Below are positions 18,670 to 26,910 of a stretch of DNA of 64,000 nucleotides, one piece after another (positions within the stretch are counted from its first letter, which is position 1; each line of letters opens with the position of its first letter). The stretch lies in contig JAWLAO010000001.1 in NCBI GenBank assembly GCA_041395445.1, positions 434,001 through 498,000 on the forward strand, read 5' to 3'. Made by a program: the position numbers and the translations under genes. This stretch comes from Gammaproteobacteria bacterium. Lineage in GTDB: Bacteria > Pseudomonadota > Gammaproteobacteria > Xanthomonadales > Marinicellaceae. The notes below the pieces were generated by a model. The model was not told the origin of the DNA and searched no databases. It saw only the letters and a program-made list of their open reading frames with translations.

Positions 18670-19437
18670 ATGAAAATTACAACTGCCAACACCAATGGAA
18701 TCCGTGCTGCTCAAAAGAAAGGCTTTTTTGAATGGTTGCAAAAAGCCAATCCTGATGTGGTTTGTATACAGGAAACCAAAGCTCAGGTGCATCAGCTTAA
18801 ACCTGAAATTTTCATGCCCGAGGGTTATCATTGTTTTTATCATGATGCCGAAAAAAAAGGCTACTCGGGAACTGCTATCTACAGCAAAATTAAACCACAA
18901 TCCGTTAAAACCGGCATTGGCTGGGATGAGTTTGATAACGAAGGTCGCTGGCTGGAAGCGGATTTAGGCAATCTGACCGTTGTTTCACTCTATCTTCCAT
19001 CCGGAACTTCGGGAGATATTCGTCAGGATTTCAAATATCAATCGATGGAACGACTGGAACAGGAATTTGAACGACTGAAAAACTCCGGCAAACCATTTGT
19101 TATTTGTGGTGACTGGAATATTGTTCATAAGGAAATTGACATCAAAAACTGGAAAGGCAATCAAAAAAATTCAGGCTGTTTGCCTGAAGAAAGAGCCTGG
19201 CTGACAAAGCTACTTGATGAAATTGATTTGCTCGATGCATTCCGTGCTGTTAACCAAGAACCTCACAACTACACCTGGTGGTCCAATCGCGGACAAGCTT
19301 ATGCCAACAATGTCGGATGGAGAATCGACTATCACATCACCTCTCAGGATTTGAAAGATAAAATCATCTCCGCAGAAATTTATAAAGACGAAAAATTCTC
19401 CGACCATGCCCCACTGACGTTAGAGTATCAGTTGTAG
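18670..19437 (+). CDS. xth: Exodeoxyribonuclease III
   Basis: The 255-residue enzyme of the endonuclease/exonuclease/phosphatase fold starts MKITTANTNGIR. It has the catalytic metal-binding Glu in CIQETKAQ (E35), Asp/Asn in CGDWNIVH and the terminal SDHAPL motif. It acts in base-excision repair as an AP endonuclease and 3'-5' exonuclease. The sequence between GDWN and the end resembles Pseudomonas Crc, a catalytically dead relative, but here the active-site residues are intact, so nuclease function is expected. The start at 18670 is supported by the TATAAT box at 18634. The gene is divergent from the M50 protease. Confidence 0.92.
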   Translation: MKITTANTNGIRAAQKKGFFEWLQKANPDVVCIQETKAQVHQLKPEIFMPEGYHCFYHDAEKKGYSGTAIYSKIKPQSVKTGIGWDEFDNEGRWLEADLGNLTVVSLYLPSGTSGDIRQDFKYQSMERLEQEFERLKNSGKPFVICGDWNIVHKEIDIKNWKGNQKNSGCLPEERAWLTKLLDEIDLLDAFRAVNQEPHNYTWWSNRGQAYANNVGWRIDYHITSQDLKDKIISAEIYKDEKFSDHAPLTLEYQL

Positions 19438-19464
19438 AAATTTGTTGAAATTTTTGATTGGTAA

Positions 19465-19908
19465 TCAAACAAATGCGGAGTTGATATCCCAACTCCAGGC
19501 GTAGTATTTTTCCTCATCCTCAAAAACCATATACACATCATTATCATCTTCCCATATGACATGTGTCCATTTTGGATTAGGAATGAGATTTTGATTTTCT
19601 TCAAACCAATCGGGACAAATTTCTTTAATTTTCTGTTTGGCATGTGATAACTCAACGTCGATAAACTGAGTTGCTGTAAAGATTTCTTCGGCTTCATCCA
19701 AACTCTTCACATCCCGTTGATGAAAAACCGTCTGCCAGAAGAAATGCAAAACAGACTGAAACTGCTCTAATCGACACGAATAAAATACAACCGATTCACC
19801 AAAATCAATCGGCCAGATTTTCTCAAAAGAATACTCAATTTCAATCGGCGGAGTGAAATTCAAAACTCCTTCCCGAATTAATTTTTTACCGTAGTTTTGG
19901 ATAGACAT
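19465..19908 (-). CDS. Hypothetical protein, 147 residues
   Basis: No family was recognised. The protein is soluble, with no signal or membrane segment, and is acidic and rich in aromatic residues. Its C-terminal part contains WTHVIWEDDNDVYMVFEDEEKYYAW. The gene is convergent with xth (27 bp apart). Shine-Dalgarno strength is poor. The composition looks like a real protein, and no better reading frame overlaps it. The function is unknown. Confidence 0.65.
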   Translation of the reverse strand: MSIQNYGKKLIREGVLNFTPPIEIEYSFEKIWPIDFGESVVFYSCRLEQFQSVLHFFWQTVFHQRDVKSLDEAEEIFTATQFIDVELSHAKQKIKEICPDWFEENQNLIPNPKWTHVIWEDDNDVYMVFEDEEKYYAWSWDINSAFV

Positions 19909-19992
19909 TAACTATTTCAATTAGTAAAGTGCAATTAGTAAGGGATATTGCAGGAAAAATGTATCAAATCAAGGCTTAAAATGTGAAAGTTC

Positions 19993-20116
19993 AATTAGCA
20001 GTTAGATTGAGGTAGAAATTCTTTCTATCAAGGCTTGAAATACGAGCATACAAGCAGTATGTCAGTATTTTATAACGCAGAGAGAAGGAATTTCTACCCC
20101 AATATCATTGCTAATT
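19993..20116. repeat. Imperfect inverted-repeat element (MITE-like or large hairpin)
   Basis: Arms GGTAGAAATTCTTTCT (20011-20026) and AGAAGGAATTTCTACC (20083-20098) are complementary at 15 of 16 positions. Outer arms AATTAGCA (19993-20000) and TGCTAATT (20109-20116) are also complementary. A small palindrome, GCATAC-aagca-GTATGT, sits in the centre. The element ends inside the fabG stop codon region, and no ORF is present. A related ATCAAGGCTTAAAATGTGA unit lies just to the left at about 19967. Confidence 0.55.
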
Positions 20117-20851
20117 CATTAGCATTCCGCCGTTTATGTGCAACGTCTCGCCCGTGATATACTTACCCATATCCGATGCTAAAAACAAAACTGCATTGGC
20201 AATATCCTGAGCTTCTCCCAATGTTCCAAGTGGTACATCTTTGATAAGTGCTTGTTTGGCATCTTCGTTCATGTCTTTGGTCATGTCGGTTTGGATGAAA
20301 CCGGGGGCAATGACATTGACGGTGATTCCTCTGGAACCAATTTCTTTTGCCAGAGACTTGCTGAATCCAATCAATCCTGCTTTAGCAGCCGCATAAGCAC
20401 CCTGTCCGGCATTTCCCATGCTACCGATAACTGAACCAATGGTGATAATTCTTCCGCCTTTGGCTTTCATCATTGGACGAATACAGGCTTTGGACAGACG
20501 GTATACAGATTTTAAATTGGTATCCAGAACCATATCCCACTCATCATCTTTCAGACGCATGAGCAAATTGTCTTTGGCGATTCCGGCATTGTTAACCAAA
20601 ATTGTTGGCAACTTATCTTCTTCTTTAAGTTCATTCATCAAGTTGTCAATACTTTCTGCATTGCTCACATCCAGAACTTTACCACAACCTTGAGCGCCAA
20701 GTCTTTCCGATATTGCCTTAGCTCCGGCTTCGCTTGTAGCGGTTCCGATAACATAAGCTCCTGCTTCAGCCAAAGTGTCAGCAATAGCAGCACCGATACC
20801 ACGGGATGCTCCGGTTACTAATGCAATTTGATTCTCGATTGATATTTTCAT
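20111..20851 (-). CDS. fabG: 3-oxoacyl-[acyl-carrier-protein] reductase
   Basis: The 246-residue SDR enzyme has the NADPH motif TGASRGIG at 14-21, NNAGIAKDN, the catalytic Ser in GSVIGSMGNAG, and the YAAAK active-site motif near 151-155. It performs the first reduction in fatty-acid elongation. The start codon overlaps the fabD stop by 4 bp (ATGA), showing tight coupling within rpmF-plsX-fabH-fabD-fabG. In most Gammaproteobacteria acpP follows directly, but here the cluster ends with a repeat element and an unrelated gene. Confidence 0.96.
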   Translation of the reverse strand: MKISIENQIALVTGASRGIGAAIADTLAEAGAYVIGTATSEAGAKAISERLGAQGCGKVLDVSNAESIDNLMNELKEEDKLPTILVNNAGIAKDNLLMRLKDDEWDMVLDTNLKSVYRLSKACIRPMMKAKGGRIITIGSVIGSMGNAGQGAYAAAKAGLIGFSKSLAKEIGSRGITVNVIAPGFIQTDMTKDMNEDAKQALIKDVPLGTLGEAQDIANAVLFLASDMGKYITGETLHINGGMLMN

Positions 20852-21792
20852 GATTCCTGATCTCCCGCATTGACAGCTTGATTGAAACCATCAGCTGTAT
20901 TCAAACTATAAATATTCCACGTACGATGAGTTCGTTTTGCCAAGCCTGATAAAACTTTTCCGGGCCCACATTCAGCAATGTTTAAAATGCCTTTATCAAT
21001 GAAAAACTGATTGGTTTGTGTCCATTGTACGGATTTGTATAATTGCTCAACAAGAGCTTTTTTGATGTTTTCAGGTGAGATATGAGGCATGACATCGCTG
21101 TTATGAACCACCGGAATTTCCGGAGATTTGATATCAATGGTGACTAAATCCTCTGCCAGTTTATCGGCTGCCGGTTGCATTAATGCACAATGTGAAGGCA
21201 CGCTCACAGGCAAAGGCATGACTCTTTTGGCGCCGGCTTCTTTTGCCAGTTCAGCTGCTTTTTCCACAGCTTCTTTACTACCGGAAATCACCACCTGACC
21301 CGGAGAATTGAAATTCGCTGCCGTTACATTTCCACCGGCATCGGCTTGCTGGCATATTTCCACCACTTGCTGGTCTTCCAAACCAAGAACTGCCATCATT
21401 GCTCCTGTTCCTTCAGGAACTGCTTCCTGCATGTACTTACCGCGTTTATGAGTCAGTAAAACGGCATCTTCAAAATTTAATGCTCCGGCACAAACGAGCG
21501 CAGAATATTCGCCCAAACTATGCCCTGCCATAAAAGTTGGTCGTACGGGTGATTTTTCTTTCCATAATTCCCAAATCGCAACCGAGGAAGTGAGCAATGC
21601 CGGCTGAGTGTATTGTGTCAGATTGAGTTGATTGTGAACATCTGATGCCACCATTTCCATCAAATCGAGTTCCAATACGTCGCTGGCACGAGCGAAAATA
21701 TGTTGAATTTGAGGAAAAGACTCATACAAGTCGGCAACCATTCCAACTGCTTGAGAGCCCTGCCCCGGAAATACAAAAGCAAGATTTTTCAT
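20848..21792 (-). CDS. fabD: Malonyl-CoA:ACP transacylase
   Basis: The 314-residue enzyme has the family motifs GQGSQAVGM at 10-18, the nucleophile GHSLGEYSAL near 90-99, and the catalytic His in VPSHCALM near 198-205. It transfers malonate from CoA to acyl carrier protein in the cytoplasm to supply chain elongation. Length matches E. coli FabD (309). The gap to fabH upstream is 42 bp with no terminator, and it overlaps fabG by 4 bp. Confidence 0.96.
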   Translation of the reverse strand: MKNLAFVFPGQGSQAVGMVADLYESFPQIQHIFARASDVLELDLMEMVASDVHNQLNLTQYTQPALLTSSVAIWELWKEKSPVRPTFMAGHSLGEYSALVCAGALNFEDAVLLTHKRGKYMQEAVPEGTGAMMAVLGLEDQQVVEICQQADAGGNVTAANFNSPGQVVISGSKEAVEKAAELAKEAGAKRVMPLPVSVPSHCALMQPAADKLAEDLVTIDIKSPEIPVVHNSDVMPHISPENIKKALVEQLYKSVQWTQTNQFFIDKGILNIAECGPGKVLSGLAKRTHRTWNIYSLNTADGFNQAVNAGDQES

Positions 21793-21834
21793 CTTTTTGT
21801 CCCCTTTTGAAATTGATTTTAAAACTGTTTGAAT

Positions 21835-22794
21835 TTAGAGCTTCAGCAAAGCTGAACCCCAAGTGAAGCCGCCACCAAACGCTTCAAGCAATACTGTTTG
21901 ACCCGGTTTAATTTTTCCTTCACGAATTCCAATATCCAATGCCATTGGAACTGAAGCCGCAGATGTGTTTCCTGTATCTCCGACAGTTACAATCACTTGA
22001 TCCATGCTCATTTTGAGTTTTTTGGCAGTTGCTGTAATAATTCTTAAATTGGCTTGATGAGGAACCAACCAGTCGATATCCGATTTGTCCAGATTGTTGT
22101 ACTCTAATGTTTCATCAACAATACGACCCAAAGTTGTGACTGCAACTTTAAAAACTTCATTGCCTTTCATGGAAATAGCAATTTCTTCATTCATACCAAC
22201 CGATGGACCAACATTGGTTTTCAGCAAATCAGCATAATTTCCGGTCGCATGAATGTGTGTTGAAAGGATTCCCGGTTCATTACTTGCCGTCAAAACCGCA
22301 GCTCCGGCTCCATCGCCAAATAATACGGCTGTAGTACGATCTTGCCAGTTGACGATTCGAGTTAAAGTTTCGGCTCCAACAACGAGAACATTTTTATGAG
22401 TTCCTGATTTAATGAAATTATTCGCAACGCTTAGAGCATAAATAAATCCACTACAAGCAGCATTAACATCCATAGCTCCGATTTTTTTCATGCCTAATTT
22501 ACTTTGTAATAAACATGCTGTGCTTGGAAAGACCAAATCAGGAGTTGTTGTTCCGACAACAATTAAATCAATATCTTTTTTGTTTAAACCAGATGCTTTC
22601 AGAGCTTTTAATGAGGCTTCATAAGCCAAATCAGAGGTGTATTGACCTTCGGCTGCGACGTGTCTTTGTTTGATTCCGGTGCGTTCCTGAATCCACTGAT
22701 CACTGGTATCGAGTGTTTTTTCCAAATCAGCGTTAGTGATGATTTTTTCAGGCAAATATCTGCCTGTACCGATAATTTTCGAATAAATTGTCAT
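21835..22794 (-). CDS. fabH: 3-oxoacyl-ACP synthase III
   Basis: The 319-residue condensing enzyme has the catalytic triad visible: Cys in DVNAACSGFIYAL (about 113), His in LVPHQANLRI (about 247) and Asn in DTGNTSAASVP (about 277). It starts type II fatty-acid synthesis by condensing acetyl-CoA with malonyl-ACP. It lies 3 bp downstream of plsX in the conserved order plsX-fabH-fabD-fabG. Confidence 0.96.
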   Translation of the reverse strand: MTIYSKIIGTGRYLPEKIITNADLEKTLDTSDQWIQERTGIKQRHVAAEGQYTSDLAYEASLKALKASGLNKKDIDLIVVGTTTPDLVFPSTACLLQSKLGMKKIGAMDVNAACSGFIYALSVANNFIKSGTHKNVLVVGAETLTRIVNWQDRTTAVLFGDGAGAAVLTASNEPGILSTHIHATGNYADLLKTNVGPSVGMNEEIAISMKGNEVFKVAVTTLGRIVDETLEYNNLDKSDIDWLVPHQANLRIITATAKKLKMSMDQVIVTVGDTGNTSAASVPMALDIGIREGKIKPGQTVLLEAFGGGFTWGSALLKL

Positions 22795-22797
22795 GTA

Positions 22798-23796
22798 TTA
22801 ATTCTCCAGTGATTTTCTCATGCTTGCAATAACATCATGCTGAGAAATATTATAGGCTTGCCGGATAGCAGAGGTAAACGCCAAGGCATTACAATTGCCA
22901 TGACTTTTAACAACAAGACCGTCCAGACCAAGTAAAAGTGCACCATTATACTCATCTGGCTCAACGATACGCATCCCTTTTTTAATTTTTTGCCACAATG
23001 AAGTTTTCGGTGAATCGCAACTTTCGTTTTTGATATAGGATGCCATTGCTTCACAGGCTTTGATGGTGATATTGCCGACGAAACCATTGCAACAAATCAC
23101 ATCGGCATAACCATTGAACAAATGCGTTCCTTCGCAGTAACCAATATAATTGATATCAGATTCGTTGAGCATAGCATCTGCTTGTTTGACCGTATCATCA
23201 CCTTTGTTGTCTTCAATTCCTACGTTAAGCAATACCACTTCTGGATTGTTTTTTTGATAAACAGCTTTTTGATAGGCACAACCCAATCGTGCAAAATTAT
23301 ATAAATCGAAAGCCTTGGCATCCGTTGTCGCACCAACATCCAGCATTAATGCTCTTTTCGAACGACTGGGCAGCAATCTTGCCAATACCGGTTTATCAAT
23401 CTCTCCTAACATGTTCATCCAGTGCTTTGCCAAAACGACCATCGCTCCGGTATTTCCTGCGGTCACGCAAATTGCTGATTTCTTTTGTGCCACATCTTTG
23501 ATGGACATCGACAAACTGGAATCCCGTTTCTGACGTAGTGCCATAAAAGGTGATTCAGCCATGGAAACAGAACGCCCGCAAGCAATGAATTCAATCCGGG
23601 TTTGATCAATTGATGGCAAACGATGTGAAATTGTGTTGAGATAACTATTTGAAGCAAACACCCGGAAAACAACATCTTCCTGTTGTTTCAACATATTTAT
23701 TAATGTGTCCAGCCTTTCATCAGGATAAGAGTCACCACCCATCAAATCTACGGCAATGATTATCTGTTCAGTTTTGGCTGGTAATTGTTTTTGCAT
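22798..23796 (-). CDS. plsX: Phosphate acyltransferase
   Basis: The 332-residue protein matches PlsX, with IIIAVDLMGGDSYP at the N-terminus, the conserved CVTAGNTGAMV stretch (about 109-119) and CNGFVGNITIKACE. PlsX makes acyl-phosphate from acyl-ACP for PlsY in phospholipid synthesis. The ATG at 23796 lies only a few bases downstream of the predicted transcription start, with its own promoter at 23806-23834. The gene can therefore be transcribed separately from rpmF, despite the conserved order. Confidence 0.95.
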   Translation of the reverse strand: MQKQLPAKTEQIIIAVDLMGGDSYPDERLDTLINMLKQQEDVVFRVFASNSYLNTISHRLPSIDQTRIEFIACGRSVSMAESPFMALRQKRDSSLSMSIKDVAQKKSAICVTAGNTGAMVVLAKHWMNMLGEIDKPVLARLLPSRSKRALMLDVGATTDAKAFDLYNFARLGCAYQKAVYQKNNPEVVLLNVGIEDNKGDDTVKQADAMLNESDINYIGYCEGTHLFNGYADVICCNGFVGNITIKACEAMASYIKNESCDSPKTSLWQKIKKGMRIVEPDEYNGALLLGLDGLVVKSHGNCNALAFTSAIRQAYNISQHDVIASMRKSLEN

Positions 23797-23805
23797 AGCT
23801 GAAAG

Positions 23806-23834
23806 ATTTTACAACGAAATCCGGAAAGACACAA
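23806..23834 (-). promoter_or_regulatory. Predicted sigma-70 promoter of plsX
   Basis: On the minus strand, -35 TTGTGT (23834-23829), a 17-base spacer and -10 TAAAAT (23811-23806) form a good match. The predicted start near 23799 leaves almost no 5' leader before the plsX ATG at 23796. Confidence 0.6.
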
Positions 23835-23868
23835 AATCAACAATGGTTTTTCTTGATTCTGAACCCAT

Positions 23869-23904
23869 AAAAAAACGAAGCCTGAAATTGAATTTCAAGC
23901 TTCG
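23869..23904 (-). terminator. Rho-independent terminator between rpmF and plsX
   Basis: On the minus strand, a CGAAGC(T/C)TGAAATT hairpin (23904-23876) is followed by seven T (23875-23869). It follows the rpmF stop and precedes the plsX promoter, separating the ribosomal-protein part from the lipid part of the cluster. Confidence 0.85.
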
Positions 23905-23937
23905 CTTCAATTGAAATAAATAATTTTTAAGACTGAA

Positions 23938-24135
23938 TTATTCTTCGTCTTCTACAAAATCATCAGCCAAGTCAATGACTTTTTGACCTTTGTAGTAACC
24001 TTCAGCAGTTACATGATGACGAATATGCACTTCACCGCTCTCAGAATCAACTGATAAAGTACGGGCTTTCAAACTATCATGGGCACGTCTCATGCCTCTT
24101 CTTGATGGTGTTTTACGACTTTTTTGTACAGCCAT
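23938..24135 (-). CDS. rpmF: 50S ribosomal protein L32
   Basis: The 65-residue basic protein starts MAVQKSRKTPSRRGMRRAHD, which is the L32 N-terminus of the proteobacterial, cysteine-free type, and contains GEVHIRHHVTAEGYYKGQKV. It is a structural component of the large ribosomal subunit. It sits between yceD and plsX as in most Proteobacteria. The stop is followed by a terminator at 23904-23869. The acidic C-terminus, DDFVEDEE, is somewhat longer than in E. coli. Confidence 0.96.
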   Translation of the reverse strand: MAVQKSRKTPSRRGMRRAHDSLKARTLSVDSESGEVHIRHHVTAEGYYKGQKVIDLADDFVEDEE

Positions 24136-24149
24136 GGTAATTCTCCAAA

Positions 24150-24662
24150 TTATTTTAAATCTTGTTTTAAACTTTCTAATACTGAAAATGGATTTTCTTT
24201 TTCAGCAGGTAAATCATTATCATCCTGCTGGTCTGAATCATCACCGTCTGTTGCTGTTTCATCAAAAGGAACATCCGGGACAACCAGTATCAATTCATCT
24301 TCGATAATTTCCGGCAGGTTAATGTATCCATCCTCAAACCAGGAGGCTTCCATACCTACATCCAGTAACTCCTCATAAGCTAAATCATTAATAAAACCTA
24401 TGCTGGAGTCGATATCCACCGGCATTAAATATCTTTTGCGACTAATCATACAAATCAATGGTAAATTAGTCTTAACTTTTACCTGAGCTTTTCCGGGTAT
24501 TCTGTCAGCTCTTTCAAACTGAATTGAGAACTCGACTATTCCTTCACAATCTGCCAACATATCGACCAGCCTGGTCATTTGACACAATTCAATCTGTCCT
24601 TGATAGAGCCTCTGCCCGTTTATTGCCTTATCCAGAGCAACTTTCTCAGGTAACTGTTTCAT
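24150..24662 (-). CDS. yceD: YceD/DUF177 family protein
   Basis: The 170-residue acidic protein lies immediately upstream of rpmF (14 bp), the conserved place for YceD. It contains the family core CEGIVEFSIQFERADR and the later LICMISRKRYLMPVD segment. The usual C-x2-C-type pattern is partly present as a single C in LICM. DUF177 proteins are linked to 23S rRNA accumulation in plants and bacteria. The molecular role is not settled. An acidic stretch rich in D/E follows in the last third. Confidence 0.88.
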   Translation of the reverse strand: MKQLPEKVALDKAINGQRLYQGQIELCQMTRLVDMLADCEGIVEFSIQFERADRIPGKAQVKVKTNLPLICMISRKRYLMPVDIDSSIGFINDLAYEELLDVGMEASWFEDGYINLPEIIEDELILVVPDVPFDETATDGDDSDQQDDNDLPAEKENPFSVLESLKQDLK

Positions 24663-24845
24663 AGCCGGCGGATTTTACTTGCTTTGCATCTGCATTGCAA
24701 ATAAAAAAGTTCCTCAAAGCTATTAAATCAACCATAAACATTCCTTACAGACATTTTTTGTATGCTTGTTGGATTTAATTGGTAAAAAAATATTTCGCAT
24801 GATGTGATACCAATAGTATTTTTTTGATAAAATGACGTTTTTTAT

Positions 24846-25409
24846 ATGAGCTATAACGTGCCTGAAAGCCTTAATTCTCTGCTACCATACAATGACAAAC
24901 TCGAAAACAGGCAGCTTAATGAGATTGAGTTGTTAGTTATTCATTGCACAGAGCTCCCTGATATTAAAACCGCTCGAATTTATGGTGAAAAAGTCCATTA
25001 CAGCTCAGGAACAGGAAACAGCGGACATTATTATATTTCAAAGAAAGGAGAGTTGTTCCAATGGGTTGAGTTAGACAGAGTAGCACATCATGTTAAAGAC
25101 TTTAACAGAAATTCGATTGGAGTCGAATTGGATAATTTAGGACGTTTCCCCAACTGGCACAAAACCACTCATCAATATTTGCATGATTCTTATCCAAAGG
25201 AACAGATTTCAGCCTTGATTCAACTTATCTTGAAATTACAGAAAAAGTTACCAAATCTAAAGTTCATTGCCGGACATGAAGAGTTGGATACTCGATTGAT
25301 GCCTTCTGAGAACAGTCCGGATATTTATATTCGTCGTAAAATGGATCCGGGATATTTATTCCCTTGGGACGAAGTATTAAAAAATATTAACTTAGAAAAA
25401 TATAAATAA
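24846..25409 (+). CDS. ampD: 1,6-anhydro-N-acetylmuramyl-L-alanine amidase AmpD
   Basis: The 187-residue protein (E. coli AmpD has 183) is an amidase-2 zinc enzyme. The first zinc His is in LLVIHCTE (H33), GHYYIS follows, then AHHV, the second zinc His in IAGHEELD, and the terminal zinc Asp and basic residue in RRKMDPGYLFPW. It cleaves the lactyl bond between 1,6-anhydroMurNAc and the stem peptide during peptidoglycan recycling, in the cytoplasm. It pairs functionally with nagZ at 43.6-44.6 kb. There is no good Shine-Dalgarno sequence. An AT-rich -10-like TAAAAT lies at 24828-24833. Confidence 0.94.
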   Translation: MSYNVPESLNSLLPYNDKLENRQLNEIELLVIHCTELPDIKTARIYGEKVHYSSGTGNSGHYYISKKGELFQWVELDRVAHHVKDFNRNSIGVELDNLGRFPNWHKTTHQYLHDSYPKEQISALIQLILKLQKKLPNLKFIAGHEELDTRLMPSENSPDIYIRRKMDPGYLFPWDEVLKNINLEKYK

Positions 25410-25420
25410 TCAGGTGATTT

Positions 25421-26305
25421 ATGGAGCCGATGCAACATTTACTTAAGTACTTTGAGCTGGAAAAACTGGAAGAGAATCTCTACCGAGGTCAGTCTCTGGA
25501 TATTGGAACCGGTCGGATTTTTGGCGGACAGGTTTTATCCCAGGCACTTGGTGCAGCTTATCGGACCGTCGAGGATAAACATGCGCATTCTTTTCATGCG
25601 TACTTCCTGCGTGAAGGTGATGTCAAAAAACCGGTTGTTTTTCAGGTAGATCGTGCCAGAGATGGTCGAAGTTTTGATAACCGACGTGTGGTAGCCATCC
25701 AACATGGTCGTCCTATTTTGAATTTGGCTGCTTCATTTCAGATTGAAGAATCCGGATACGAACACCAAGTGGATGCACCTGATTTACCGAAACCTGATGA
25801 GTTGGATGAAAAACCGTTTCTAACTGCCAAACAAATGCAAAGTCTCACTCCAAGAATGCGTCGTTTGATGACGACTCAAGGACCGTTTGAATTTCGGTTT
25901 GCTGATGATATTGATCCTTTTGACCTGAATGCCAATGAGCCCATTCGTCAAATTTGGTTTAGAGCTCGAACTGAAGTTCCTATGAATCAAGCATTACACC
26001 GTCAACTGATGGCATTTGTCTCGGACTTTCATCTGGTTGCAACATCAACTTTCCCTCATCCGGTTTCATACCTTGATCCGACTCTGCAAATTGCCAGTCT
26101 CGATCATGCGATGTGGTTTCACCATGATTTGAATGTCAATGATTGGTTGTTATATGATTGTTTCAGCCCTGTTGCTAGTGAGGCACGAGGATTTGCACAA
26201 GGGCGAGTTTTTACTCTGGATGGAAAGTTAGTTGCACACACATCTCAGCAGGGATTGATACGCCAACGTGATAAAGCGAGAGATGGTTTTAAAAAACAAC
26301 TCTGA
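25421..26305 (+). CDS. tesB: Acyl-CoA thioesterase II
   Basis: The 294-residue double-hotdog thioesterase resembles E. coli TesB (286). It has the N-terminal GRIFGGQVLSQALGAA stretch, HSFHAYFLREGD, and a C-terminal hotdog with SLDHAMWFHHDLNVNDWLLY. It hydrolyses acyl-CoAs to free fatty acid and CoA. It lies 11 bp after ampD with an AGGTG-type ribosome site and is likely cotranscribed. It may act on the same acyl-CoA pool as the fatty acyl-CoA reductase and FadH in this window, which is an inference. Confidence 0.94.
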   Translation: MEPMQHLLKYFELEKLEENLYRGQSLDIGTGRIFGGQVLSQALGAAYRTVEDKHAHSFHAYFLREGDVKKPVVFQVDRARDGRSFDNRRVVAIQHGRPILNLAASFQIEESGYEHQVDAPDLPKPDELDEKPFLTAKQMQSLTPRMRRLMTTQGPFEFRFADDIDPFDLNANEPIRQIWFRARTEVPMNQALHRQLMAFVSDFHLVATSTFPHPVSYLDPTLQIASLDHAMWFHHDLNVNDWLLYDCFSPVASEARGFAQGRVFTLDGKLVAHTSQQGLIRQRDKARDGFKKQL

Positions 26306-26325
26306 TTGTATTTCAATAAAGTTTA

Positions 26326-26787
26326 TTACTCGGAAAGCTGAATCGTCATAAAAACACTGTTTGAATCTTTTTTGTAATTTGCAAAAGGTTCGCAAATTTT
26401 AAATCCGTGTTTTTGATAAAGTTTTCTGGCAGGGATAAAAAAATCCATCGAACCGGTTTCCAATTTAAGTGAAACATAACCACGTTCTTCTGCAACATCA
26501 AATATATATTCCAGCAGCTTTGAACCAACTCCCCTGCCTCTGACCGTTCGACTGACACGCATTGATTTGATCTCACCAGTGTGATTATCTAATTCTTTCA
26601 AAGCCGCACAACCTACTAGCTGATTATTATCATAACACGACCAAAAAGTGATTTCGGGAGATTTCAACCCTTGCAAATCCAATGCATGTTTACTTTCCGG
26701 AGGGGATACCGATAGCATATCCTCAATGTGCTCCTCTAAAAAAGAAATAATTTCTTCGCTAATTAGCTCGTCAATTTTGATAATCAT
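26326..26787 (-). CDS. GNAT family N-acetyltransferase
   Basis: The 153-residue protein has a GNAT fold. The acetyl-CoA loop RTVRGRGVGSKLLEY is at about 80-94, preceded by GEIKSMRVS, with ARKLYQKHGFKICEPF near the end. This is the putative acetyltransferase (YjdJ/PhnO-like) group. The substrate is unknown. It converges on tesB with a 20-bp gap and no terminator. Confidence 0.88.
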   Translation of the reverse strand: MIIKIDELISEEIISFLEEHIEDMLSVSPPESKHALDLQGLKSPEITFWSCYDNNQLVGCAALKELDNHTGEIKSMRVSRTVRGRGVGSKLLEYIFDVAEERGYVSLKLETGSMDFFIPARKLYQKHGFKICEPFANYKKDSNSVFMTIQLSE

Positions 26788-26880
26788 TACAGAAACACAC
26801 TTAGTTCTAAAAATTGGTTTTACCCAGAAGAAATTTAATAGAACAACTAATATAGTTCAACAAATATAAACATTGCAGAC

Positions 26881-26910
26881 AAAAAAAAGCCTCCTGAAGA
26901 CCAGGAGGCT
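26881..26910 (-). terminator. Rho-independent terminator of a minus-strand transcript with no ORF
   Basis: On the minus strand a perfect GCCTCCTG/CAGGAGGC stem (26909-26889) with loop GTCTT is followed by eight T (26888-26881). The nearest gene upstream on that strand is absent. This is the 3' end of a candidate small RNA. Confidence 0.9.

Noticed and set aside
23797..23937. Riboswitch or leader between rpmF and plsX
   Set aside because: The sequence is explained by a terminator plus a promoter. The predicted start is within 3 bases of the ATG, so no room for a leader exists.
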